A stretch of 52,612 bases of DNA from Pseudomonas violetae (GTDB lineage Bacteria; Pseudomonadota; Gammaproteobacteria; Pseudomonadales; Pseudomonadaceae). How positions within the stretch are numbered: position 1 is the stretch's first letter; every line of letters starts with the position of its first letter. Positions 44,047 to 52,183 of this stretch are shown one piece after another. The translations under genes were made by a program, and so were the position numbers. Below the pieces are notes generated by a model. The model worked only from the letters and a program-made list of their open reading frames with translations. It was not told the DNA's origin and made no database searches. The stretch lies in NCBI RefSeq assembly GCF_023072615.1, contig NZ_JAKNRW010000034.1:1-52612 (forward strand). Reading direction: 5' to 3'.

Positions 44047-44853
44047 CTATTTATCCAGCGGGCCGCTCTTAGTCGTCGCCTGATGGTTCACATCGTTCTT
44101 TTTAAATGGATATAAGTGCTGACTCAGGATTCCCGACGGGAGTTCTTTGCCGAATATGCCGTAACGAGTTGGCCACTCCTTGGGCGGGAGTTTGAAGGTG
44201 CCAAATAGCATGTCTACAATCGGCAGATGAATGGCGTAATTCTTATACATGTAATCTTTGTGTCGAGCGTGATGCCAATGGTGATAACGAGGGAGAACGA
44301 CTAAATAATTTAGCCAGCCACCGTTGATGCGTATATTTGCGTGAGCCAATACGGCTTGAATGCCTACCAGGATCACATAAGCATTCAACGCATGAGGTGA
44401 AAAGCCCAAGAGTATCAGAGGCACCAGCACTGCAGTGCGGGTGAGCAGAATCTCGACAAAGTGAATTCGTGATCCGGCGAGCCAATCCATGTGGGTGCTT
44501 GAATGGTGGACCGCGTGAAAGCGCCAAAGCCAAGGCACCACATGGTAAAAGCGGTGTAGCCAATATTGACCGAGATCTGCCACGAATACTGCCAATAGGA
44601 ACTGTATGGCAACAGGCAGTGTTTGTATGCTGCTTTGAAGATCCGTCGATGCCGCCCAGCCGATCAAAAAGCTTGAGGAAGCGGTGATAAAAATAAGGAT
44701 GAACTGCACGAGCATATGGCTGACAAAAAAGTAAGACAGGTCCGTCCGCCAATGAGGACGAAGGATATTTTGCTGCGGATCTTTTGAATACAGCTTCTCC
44801 AGAGGAATAAAAATCAGGGCGGAAATCAACAAAGCCAGGATGAACCAGTCCAA
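44047..44853 (-). pseudogene. Sterol desaturase / fatty acid hydroxylase, C-terminal part after a frameshift
   Basis: Encodes the catalytic part of a membrane di-iron hydroxylase: His boxes HRFYH, HAVHHSSTHMD and HHWHHARH plus four or more membrane helices. There is no ATG or ribosome binding site: the first usable codon is a TTG at 44853, yet the same frame reads protein-like sequence further upstream to about 44945 (GVLASGLAVSLGG, then NPIGETPYSLGLDWF), without any start codon. That upstream part continues the protein encoded by the next entry (44931-45215). One extra T in the GGGGTTT run near 44943 would join both into one enzyme of about 390 residues. So this is a frameshifted gene or a sequencing slip in a base run. 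Confidence 0.8.
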
Positions 44854-44930
44854 ACCCAGGGAGTAAGGTGTTTCACCAATCGGATTGATGTGTACGTTAG
44901 TGCCGCCTAATGATACAGCGAGACCTGACG

Positions 44931-45215
44931 CTAATACTCCGAAACCCCAAGTCGCTTGCGCTTGTTGAGCAGAATATTAAGGGTACCGAGAGCGAATGAC
45001 AGCACTAAACCCAACAGCAGCGTTGTGCGGGCAAATTTTTCGTTATAGACATTGCGCAGATGGGCTGTGGTCAACCACTCAGGAAACAGAAAGCAAAATA
45101 CTGCCATGAGACTAAGAAGTCCGAGCGCCGCACATATGTAACCACTCACCCGCCCCTCTCCCAGCTTGAACGGCGCATGACCATGTCGCCGGATGTAATC
45201 TTTGATTTTTTCCAT
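44931..45215 (-). pseudogene. Sterol desaturase, N-terminal part before the frameshift
   Basis: A 94-codon frame starting MEKIKDYIRRHGHAPFKLGE at ATG 45215, with AAAGG close upstream, so this is the true start of the gene. It encodes two membrane helices (CAALGLLSLMAVFCFLFPEW and TLLLGLVLSFALGTLNILL) and stops at TAG 44931 right after KRKRLGVSEY. The last four residues are out of frame with respect to the following part. I recall intact Pseudomonas desaturases beginning this way and continuing directly into the sequence of the preceding entry. The function would be hydroxylation or desaturation of a lipid. Confidence 0.8.
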
Positions 45216-45482
45216 TGTGTACCTTTGATGGATTGAGAAACTGGTTGAGCGCGGCCGTCGGCGCTTAGAGGGCTCAACTGTATGCATTTAGTTGCGCGTA
45301 ACAAGACTGGCAGGATTAAAAGGATATTTCTTACACGAAGGAGAAATTCTTCCTTCAAAAGTCAGGCATTTCTGTAGGTCTTCTGCACGCCTCTTGTAGG
45401 ACATTTCTCTTTATCCGCACAGACCTTGTTACCGCGCAGCTGTTGCCTACATTCAAGCCCTCTGCACTCTGAGGGATACTTC

Positions 45483-45890
45483 ATGCAAACCTACCACCTG
45501 TTCATCAGCCACTCGTGGAACTACGCCGACAAACACGATCGCCTGGTGGAAATGCTCTCCGCGCACCCGACTTTCACCTTCAAGAATTTCTCGGTGCCAC
45601 CGCACAACCCGATCATCGGCGCCCTGAACGACCAGCAGCTGGAAGCGGCCATCGAAAACAAAATCCGGCCCTGCTCGGCCGTGCTGATCATGGCTGGCAT
45701 GTATTCCACTTATAGCAAGTGGATCAACAAGGAGATCGCCATCGCCAAGCGCATGGGCAAGGTCATCATTGCGATCAAGCCGTTCGGCGCCGAGCGCATT
45801 TCCACAGTGGTCCGCCAGGCGGCGCATGCGGAGTGCGCGTGGAACACGCTCAGTATCATCAGTGCCATCCGCACTCACACGGCGGACTGA
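45483..45890 (+). CDS. TIR-like (ThsB/MTH538-type) protein, first gene of a TIR-caspase-TIR operon
   Basis: A 135-residue single-domain protein of the TIR-like DUF1863 (MTH538/ThsB) type. The N-terminus MQTYHLFISHSWNYADKHDRL is the first strand and loop of that fold. Glu84 in KWINKEIAIAKRM is at the place of the catalytic Glu of NAD-cleaving TIR proteins (Glu85 in B. cereus ThsB, from memory). In Thoeris such proteins sense phage infection and turn NAD into a cyclic ADP-ribose-type signal. Here the likely receiver is the caspase-like protein encoded three bases downstream. The start at 45483 follows GAGGG by eight bases. Function is inferred from family and context. Confidence 0.88.
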   Translation: MQTYHLFISHSWNYADKHDRLVEMLSAHPTFTFKNFSVPPHNPIIGALNDQQLEAAIENKIRPCSAVLIMAGMYSTYSKWINKEIAIAKRMGKVIIAIKPFGAERISTVVRQAAHAECAWNTLSIISAIRTHTAD

Positions 45891-45893
45891 ATC

Positions 45894-46853
45894 ATGCGCA
45901 AAGGCCTGTTTATCGGCATCAACAATTACCACTATGTGTCCTCGTTGAACGGCTGCAACAACGATGCAATGGCCATGGCATCGGTGCTCAAGACCAATGC
46001 CAATGGCGATCCGAACTTCAAGAACGTCGTCCTGACCTCTGCCGAGGACTGTCTGAGCCGCGAGAAGATCGAAAATCAGATTCGCGAATTGTTTTCAGGC
46101 GATTGCAATGTAGCCCTGCTGTACTTCGCTGGCCACGGTGCCTACGACCAGGATGCCGATGAAGGCATGCTACTGCCCCAGGACTACAAGACCGGCAAGG
46201 ACGGGATCCGCATCAGCGATATCCTCAACTGGGCATCCAAAGCCACCAAGATCAAGAACAAGGTGCTGATCCTCGACTGCTGTCAGGCAGGCTCCGCCGG
46301 GGAAGTGCGCGCCTTGCGCAGCGAAACCAGCATGGTTGGCGAGGGCATGACCATTCTCACTGCCTGCAAGAAAGAAGAGCCGGCCATGGAGGGCGCCAAT
46401 CATGGCGTGTTCACTGGCTTGCTGCTCCAGGCCTTGCACGGCGGCGCGGCCAACATCCTGGGGAAAATCACCCCCGGCAGCCTGTATTCTTTCGTCGACA
46501 ATGCGCTCGACGCCTGGGAGCAGCGCCCGGTGTTCAAGACCAATGTTTCGCAGTTCATTTCACTGCGCGAAGTCTCGCCGCTGATCCCCAAGGAAATCCT
46601 GCGCAAGCTGCCCGACTGGTTCGCCGAGGCCGAGTCCGTCTTTGCCCTGGACCCGAGCTACGAACCTACCGAATCCAATTTTAATCCGGCCCATGGCGAA
46701 GTCTTCGCCCAACTGCAGAAGTGCAATCGCCACAGCCTGGTCGAGCCGGTTGACGCCGAACACATGTACTACGCCGCCCTCCACTCCAGCGGCTGCCGCC
46801 TGACAGCGCTCGGTGCCTATTACCGCGAACTCGCCCTCAAGGGACACTTCTGA
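45894..46853 (+). CDS. Caspase-like (metacaspase, C14) protease, second gene of the operon
   Basis: A 319-residue cytoplasmic protein. The N-terminal 210 residues form a caspase domain: KGLFIGINNY first strand, catalytic His81 in YFAGHGAYD and catalytic Cys130 in LILDCCQAGS, with the L5-type region ANHGVFTGLLLQAL. The last 105 residues (from about 215) are a distinct domain with no membrane segment that I cannot assign; it ends SGCRLTALGAYYRELALKGHF and could sense a nucleotide signal or act on the protease. It lies between two TIR genes, three bases after the first and overlapping the second by one base. The probable role is a suicide protease triggered by a TIR-made signal. Confidence 0.88.
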   Translation: MRKGLFIGINNYHYVSSLNGCNNDAMAMASVLKTNANGDPNFKNVVLTSAEDCLSREKIENQIRELFSGDCNVALLYFAGHGAYDQDADEGMLLPQDYKTGKDGIRISDILNWASKATKIKNKVLILDCCQAGSAGEVRALRSETSMVGEGMTILTACKKEEPAMEGANHGVFTGLLLQALHGGAANILGKITPGSLYSFVDNALDAWEQRPVFKTNVSQFISLREVSPLIPKEILRKLPDWFAEAESVFALDPSYEPTESNFNPAHGEVFAQLQKCNRHSLVEPVDAEHMYYAALHSSGCRLTALGAYYRELALKGHF

Positions 46854-47344
46854 TGCCCGTATTTATCAGCTACCGCCACGTGGATCGCGTCCATGCGATG
46901 ACCATCAACACCCGCTTGATCCAGGCAGGCATCAAAACCTATCTGGATGTGCTCGACCCCGAATCCCAGACCACCGAGGACATCACCGAGGTCATTACGC
47001 GCAATATCAGCGAATCCACGCACCTCATGGCGATTGTTTCCGAGAGAACGGCACAATCCTGGTGGGTGCCGTTCGAAATCGGCGAAGCGACGATCAGCAA
47101 TCGGCGTATCTGCTCTTTCAAGACTGGGCCCACGGAGTTGCCGCTGTACCTGGACAAGTGGCCGAAACTGACCAGCGCCAAAGACGTCGACTTTTTCATC
47201 GAGGCTTACAAAACCGAAGTGATGCTCAAACGCTCCGCTTCGCTGGAGTCGATTACGGGCAACGCCTCCATCAGCAACTACAGAAAAATTAACGCCGACC
47301 GCTTCCACGCTGATCTCAAAAGCAGGATCCGCCGCGGGACCTGA
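46853..47344 (+). CDS. TIR domain protein, third gene of the operon
   Basis: A 163-residue protein with a canonical TIR_2-type domain: box 1 VFISYRHVDR at the N-terminus and the catalytic-type Glu75 in SWWVPFEIGEA (pattern S-W-W-x-x-x-E). The last 60 residues are a helical extension (DVDFFIEAYKTEV..KSRIRRGT). It is different in type from the first TIR-like protein, so the two are not a simple duplication. The ATG shares one base with the caspase stop (TGATG). A strong terminator follows. It may be a second NADase or cyclase, a signal receiver or a regulator; the intact Glu suggests enzyme activity. Confidence 0.88.
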   Translation: MPVFISYRHVDRVHAMTINTRLIQAGIKTYLDVLDPESQTTEDITEVITRNISESTHLMAIVSERTAQSWWVPFEIGEATISNRRICSFKTGPTELPLYLDKWPKLTSAKDVDFFIEAYKTEVMLKRSASLESITGNASISNYRKINADRFHADLKSRIRRGT

Positions 47345-47356
47345 GCCCTGCGTTAC

Positions 47357-47384
47357 AAAAAGGCCGCGATAATCGCGGCTTTTT
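47357..47384 (+). terminator. Terminator of the TIR-caspase-TIR operon
   Basis: AAAAAG-GCCGCGAT-A-ATCGCGGC-TTTTT: a perfect 8-bp stem with flanking A and T runs, 13 bases after the last stop. Confidence 0.92.
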
Positions 47385-47472
47385 GGTCTTCAGGGAAATG
47401 CTTTTTCCAGCTCTCAGCCCAGCGCCTCCAGGGCGTCACAGGTCAACGCTGAAGTAGGAGCAGGTTCCATCC

Positions 47473-47916
47473 TCAGCTCTTAACATCAATGTGAGCGTGT
47501 ATACCGGCAAGAAAATTGTCAGGCAAAAGCACGTTACTCAAAGAGAACCGTTGGTTTCTTTCTTTCAGGTTTATCACAAGCGACCTGAAAAACGGATTTC
47601 GCCGAACTCGAATTGACTGGATATCTTCGTATCGAATGAGGTCTTGACGTTCATAGCCAGCAGCCTCATCACAAAAACCAAGTCCTTCCGGGACGATTGA
47701 AATGCTAACTTTGTGGTCGCGTTTTGCGAAATTGCAGATAACGAAAAACATTACGCTGATTAAAATTGACAAACCAAATGGCCAACCGGCTAGATAGCTT
47801 ACTAACGGAAGAATTGGAAAAAATATAAGCATAAACATCGCCGTAGTCACGGCGTAACTTGCAACAGCCCAAGACATAAGCCCAAATCCAACTTTTGCAT
47901 TCCATACAGCTTTCAT
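47473..47916 (-). CDS. Small membrane protein with PH-like C-terminus, T6SS cargo operon
   Basis: A 147-residue protein with two membrane helices at about 12-62 (ASYAVTTAMFMLIFFPILPL and LSILISVMFFVICNF) and a cytoplasmic beta-rich tail (VSISIVPEGLGFCD, YEDIQSIRVRRNPF) like bacterial PH domains. AAGGAG before the ATG supports the start. Its bases look more AT-rich than the neighbours. As the last gene behind a VgrG, adaptor, effector and DUF6708 set, it is a candidate immunity protein or a stray passenger. I do not recognise the family by name. Confidence 0.75.
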   Translation of the reverse strand: MKAVWNAKVGFGLMSWAVASYAVTTAMFMLIFFPILPLVSYLAGWPFGLSILISVMFFVICNFAKRDHKVSISIVPEGLGFCDEAAGYERQDLIRYEDIQSIRVRRNPFFRSLVINLKERNQRFSLSNVLLPDNFLAGIHAHIDVKS

Positions 47917-48002
47917 TACTACTCCTTGCGCCCCATTAGGTTAAAGCGATTTTAGTTTAGAAAATATTGTGCGGCCCTAGTACACGCACCAGCCATCGGT
48001 AC

Positions 48003-48941
48003 TCAAACACTGGCTTTGCGCATGCATTCGAGATCAACAAGCCTTGTCGTGGGACCGCTGGCTTTCAGGCGTTCAGTCACGACTTTTGGCCACAGGTTGC
48101 GGGAGCGGCGTTTGGCGAGGCTGTAGGTGAGCTCCTGGATCCGATCCTGCGGGTACAGCATGGGTTCGAATATCAGTTTTGCGACATCGCTAGCGCCTAG
48201 GTAATTCTTGCCACCCGCTTCCTTTTTCGCCTGTTTTAACTGCGCCAGAGTGTGCTTGAAGCTGTCGCTCATTTTGGGGCGTACCGCCAGTTGGCTCTTT
48301 ACGAATGAATCCGACTCACTGTGACTACCGTGCTCGTCGAAATAAGGACCATTGTTCATATAAGAACGGATGTACTCCCAAAAGCCTTTTTGCATCGCCA
48401 GTGATTTGCCAAAGGGCGGACCGAGGCTGACCATCAGCGCCGTTTCCGGCTCTTCAAATTTCCACATACGAATTTCCAGTGAAGCGTTTTGCATGCCACC
48501 GATTTGGGTGCCAACTAGCTGGAACTCACTGGCTACAGCTGAAATACCATCCCACGGGGCATGGTAAAGATCGCCATCATGATCGAAGTACACTTCGCGA
48601 GTGCGGCGGTTAAACAGAATAGGCAGAGGTAAAGGACGAAGGGTTTCCCATAGAAAAGGAACAAGAAAAAAAGCTGCCGACATGATCAGACCCGTAGAAA
48701 CGCTTTCCCACTTCTCATTAATCATTAACAAAAAAGCCATGCCTAGCCCACCCAATCCAATCCACCCGCCGAGACCTGTAAATTGCCCCCGATCCGAGTC
48801 CCCACCTGCTTGCAACGCCAAGTAATGTTCGGTGTGTTCATCGGTAATGAACAACTCCATCGGCTGTTCACCGGTGGATTTGTTCGCTTCAAGAATTGCC
48901 GCGGATGCAACACTGAAGTGCGATTGCTCTGGCGTATTCAT
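48003..48941 (-). CDS. DUF6708-type membrane protein, T6SS cargo operon
   Basis: A 312-residue protein. The polar N-terminus (MNTPEQSHFSVASAAI) is followed by two membrane helices at about 60-110 (GLGGWIGLGGLGMAFLLM and LIMSAAFFLVPFLWETL), then a soluble domain starting PILFNRRTREVYFDHDGDLYHAPWD. I assign DUF6708 from memory; such proteins are common next to T6SS effectors of the BTH_I2691/VasX type. The ATG at 48941 overlaps the effector stop by four bases (ATGA). The role is probably immunity to, or partnership with, the effector. A Lys/Arg-rich region closes the protein. Confidence 0.8.
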   Translation of the reverse strand: MNTPEQSHFSVASAAILEANKSTGEQPMELFITDEHTEHYLALQAGGDSDRGQFTGLGGWIGLGGLGMAFLLMINEKWESVSTGLIMSAAFFLVPFLWETLRPLPLPILFNRRTREVYFDHDGDLYHAPWDGISAVASEFQLVGTQIGGMQNASLEIRMWKFEEPETALMVSLGPPFGKSLAMQKGFWEYIRSYMNNGPYFDEHGSHSESDSFVKSQLAVRPKMSDSFKHTLAQLKQAKKEAGGKNYLGASDVAKLIFEPMLYPQDRIQELTYSLAKRRSRNLWPKVVTERLKASGPTTRLVDLECMRKASV

Positions 48942-50479
48942 ATCCAAGCTCGCTCCATGATGTTGACCGCCGGCAGCGTCAGTCCTTCTTGTGGGGAATA
49001 GATTAATTCGCCTTCGATACGCTGCAGGTCCCGCACACCATTCTCATGGTAAACACGACGGTAAGGGGTGATGCCGCCTCGTAGAGGAATACGAGTGCCG
49101 CTATGTGGCGCAAAGTCTTTGCCCGTCCACTCGACTTTTTCTGTCTGCTCAGGATGGTAGCCGAGTGTATCGCCCCAGACCTCCTGCCCTTTGAAGTGAA
49201 TCATGGCATCTGTCAACGGCATATTTTCTCCGGGAAGATTCAGCATCAGATAGGTGGAGGTGACTTGGCCTTGGTAAGGGTGCATTTCCGCCAGCCGGCG
49301 GGCATCAAAACTGATGGGGAACAAGATGGGGTATAGGTTATCCATGGACATGGCATAGCTGTTGGACCAAGTCTCGTCCGGACGGATACCAAAGTGGCTT
49401 TTTTTCACCCACTTTTCCAGCCGGGAGTCGGCCGTGTAGAGGCGGGCAATGACCCCGCCGACAATCACGACCGTCAGCCCCAGCAGCTTTACTCCAAGGT
49501 GCGGCACTGCATTTAGCCCCTGGGCAATCGTCGCTGCATCTCCAGCTAATACTGCAGCCCGAGCGATTCGCAATGCGCGAAAAGCCTCGACCTGGATTTT
49601 GATACTGGCCAGCGAAGCAGCCACTACTGCCAAGTTGGCAGACATAGTGTCGAAGTCACCCGCTTGGTACGCCTCGAAGGCGTCTATCCCATAAAGTACG
49701 ACGTCGAAGGCAAGGAAAGCACTTTGCGCCAGTGCTGCATTGGCTGCTCGGCCTAACGCTCTGGCTAAAAGCAGACCTGAAGAAATGGACGCGCTTCCGC
49801 TCCGGCGAACAGCCGAAACCCAATCAATCTCAGCTACTCGCTGAACTACGGCCGCACCTGCTGCCCCAACACCAATCAACGCCCCAAAACCACCAATCCA
49901 TTTTTTAGTCGTTTTGCTTTCTACCAATTGATCCATAGCCCAAACAAAATTCACCCCCGCCACCAACGTCACAATCGACTTGATCGGCGCCTTGCTCAGC
50001 GCACTTTTCAGATCAAATACACTGCTCAATTCAACACTCGCCGCCAGATTCACCGGCAACGGTGGCAGCTGTGTGCTGGCCGGCACCAAATGCATAAACG
50101 GGATACCGTCAGCCACTCCGCTGGCCAGCGGTGTAACACTCAAATGCGCGGGCACTGACTGCCGAGTCCCCATCAAATCGCTGTACCACTCACCCAGCTG
50201 ACGCGATGTGACGCCCGAGGTCTGGATGCGCTGGTCGCTGCGGGCCAGCGCTGCCGCCATGTACAAACGCCCCGCCGCTCCAGCGCCCTTTTCACCCTGA
50301 TGCAATTGCAACCCGGCCACCGGGGAAATGGACAGAAATAGGGCCTCAATGCTTGAGGCCGGCTTGTGTTGCTTCAGTTTGTCGGCGGTTTTGTTCAACG
50401 CATCGGCATAACCAAAGGCTCTGGCGAGTTTGCTGGCGCCCAGCCTGGTTATCTCGGGCCACATCACTGAAGTCCACAA
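48938..50479 (-). pseudogene. T6SS VasX-like effector, C-terminal part after a frameshift
   Basis: About 513 codons, opened only by a TTG at 50479 with no ribosome binding site. It contains the hydrophobic helices expected of a pore-forming effector: SIVTLVAGVNFVWAMDQL, WIGGFGALIGVGAAGAAVV, SAFLAFDVVLYGIDAF and LLGLTVVIVGGVIARLY, followed by a soluble tail (SFDARRLAEMHPYQGQ). The frame overlaps the end of the preceding part by 134 bases; together they make about 890 residues, the size of BTH_I2691-family effectors. The ATGA overlap with the DUF6708 gene marks its genuine end. The join point is somewhere within about 50440-50490. It may be broken, or read by frameshifting. Confidence 0.78.
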
Positions 50480-51620
50480 GGTATTTTATTTCGCCAACAC
50501 TCAACCGTGACGGCAAGCCAAGCAATACCCAAAGCAACCATGGCTTACCGGCCTTATCGCCCTCCAGACTGAGGGTAATGGCCTCGGCCCCGACACTGGT
50601 GCTGGCCGGCCCCAGGCAGGCTTCGGCGAAATGCAATTCCAGCGCCTGACGCGTCATCGACTGAGTGATATCGAAATGGCCGCAAGCGGTGTCCATGCTC
50701 GACGGGCCAGGCACTTGCAGGGTGTTGAACCACGCTACCCAGAGCTGGGCCAGATGCCGCGTGTCAGCGGTATAACGCTCATTCTGCATCTCTTGATCTT
50801 TCCACGCCCGCTGGAGTTCGTCATAGCGGGTAATGGACGGAAGTTGTGCACTGAGTTGGCGGTCGCCTTCGCTCAGTGACTTGATGACGCTGGCCATCGC
50901 CCACTCTTCAGCGTGATGTTCCTGGTAACTGTCGAACGCTTCTTTACGCACACGCATCAGCGCGGCAAGGTCAAGCAGCACGCCCCATGGGTCATCAATG
51001 ACCGCGAAGGTTTGTTGCTCGCAGGCCTTCATCTGACGCTGCAATTTCAACCAGTCGGGTGCGTGCTCCGTCTCGGGTTCCGTGCTCCAGCCATAGTTCG
51101 TTGCCTCGGTGTATTCGCCAATCTGCCTGGCGACGGTGTCGACCTTGCCGCTGAACGGCGCAACACCCGGAACAAAACTGCGCATGATGCGCTGACGCAC
51201 GGCGGGGTCTTTTCTGGCGGACTGGTATTGCGCCTCACTCCAGCGAACGGGCGACCAGACCAATCCGGCCGGGGCGCCAGCTCTTAACACCAGATGGGGT
51301 TTACCCCGAGTGTCGATTACCCTGCCCGCACGCGGGGTTTGGGTGAGCTGAGCTTTTTCGACCTGATACTCCACCAGCTTGGGTGGGCTGCTCTCCCAGA
51401 CGTAAAGCCAACCGTCGCGCAACAAACGCGAGGTGTAATTGAGCGCATGCTCGGTCAAGTCAGGATGACGAGGCCCCAACTCGGTAAACGAGCCGCTCAA
51501 CGTCGGCAAGTCGTGGGCCTCTGTATCGACAGCCGCGGTTGGGCCGAGGGCGTATCGCAGGGGCAAAACGGCGGCGAACAGCGGGCAGGTTCCAACGCGG
51601 ATTTTATTCTGGATACTCAT
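50346..51620 (-). pseudogene. T6SS VasX-like (BTH_I2691 family) effector, N-terminal part before the frameshift
   Basis: A 424-codon frame starting MSIQNKIRVGTCPLFAAVLPLRYA, the typical opening of the VasX N-terminal region found in T6SS effectors. YTSRLLRDGWLYVWES and the DDPWGVLLDLA segment belong to the same region. After about residue 380 the reading turns atypical (GRQQTRQSLWLCRCVEQNRR) and stops at 50346, while the next frame continues as protein. So the gene is split by a shift of one base. The ATG at 51620 overlaps the DUF4123 stop by four bases. The intact effector would insert into target-cell membranes. Confidence 0.8.
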
Positions 51621-52183
51621 GGTTTCTTCTCCGGGTTGGCTGGAAGGCTCAGTGCATGCAGAAGCGGCTCAGGCAGGGTGATTTGCGCGGCCAGACCTTT
51701 ATTGGCCGGTGCTGAGTCGAATTCCGGCGCTTCGTTTTCCCAAGCGCGCACTGGCGCGTTGCCATGCCGTAGCCAGACGCTTTCCACACCAAACCAAAAG
51801 CCTGCTGGCCATTGCGCTTCGGCCAACCAGGCACGTCGCAGAACCGAGCCATCCGCCAGGCGCAACCACAGCTCTCGCTCGCATTCATCAAATATGCGCA
51901 ACCGACGTTGCAGGATCGGTAGCCATTGTTGGGCACTCAGTGGAGACGCCAGCCAAACACCGTGTTGCAAGTCAGAGCCCCCCCACCATGCGGCGTAGGC
52001 TGTGCTACCCAGTGAGGCATTGAGTAGAAATGGCCCCGCAGCGCCAATCGGCTCGTAGGCGGTCCCCTTGAAAAGCGATTGAGGGGCGTCTGCGCTGTAG
52101 TGCTGGTGAAGCCAATCGATAGCGTCCTCATACTGAGCACCGTCAAGCAGAAGCAGGCCTTTGTTCGGGGTGATAGGGATCAT
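51617..52183 (-). CDS. DUF4123 adaptor/chaperone for a T6SS effector
   Basis: A 188-residue protein of the DUF4123 family. The hallmark opening GLLLLDGAQYEDAIDWLHQHY and the central GVWLASPLSAQQWLPILQRRLRIFD are clear. DUF4123 proteins (Tap/TEC) load a specific effector onto its VgrG spike. Here the gene is placed exactly between vgrG (four-base ATGA overlap) and the effector (four-base overlap), the standard order. No membrane segment or signal peptide. It appears intact even though both partner genes look damaged. Confidence 0.92.
   Translation of the reverse strand: MIPITPNKGLLLLDGAQYEDAIDWLHQHYSADAPQSLFKGTAYEPIGAAGPFLLNASLGSTAYAAWWGGSDLQHGVWLASPLSAQQWLPILQRRLRIFDECERELWLRLADGSVLRRAWLAEAQWPAGFWFGVESVWLRHGNAPVRAWENEAPEFDSAPANKGLAAQITLPEPLLHALSLPANPEKKP

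Noticed and set aside
44047..44853. Reading the desaturase C-terminal part as an independent gene starting at TTG 44853
   Set aside because: No ribosome binding site, and protein-like sequence continues upstream in the same frame; a frameshifted longer gene explains both fragments better.
48938..50479. Reading the effector C-terminal part as an independent toxin gene starting at TTG 50479
   Set aside because: No ribosome binding site, start lies inside the preceding frame, and the combined length fits one known effector family.
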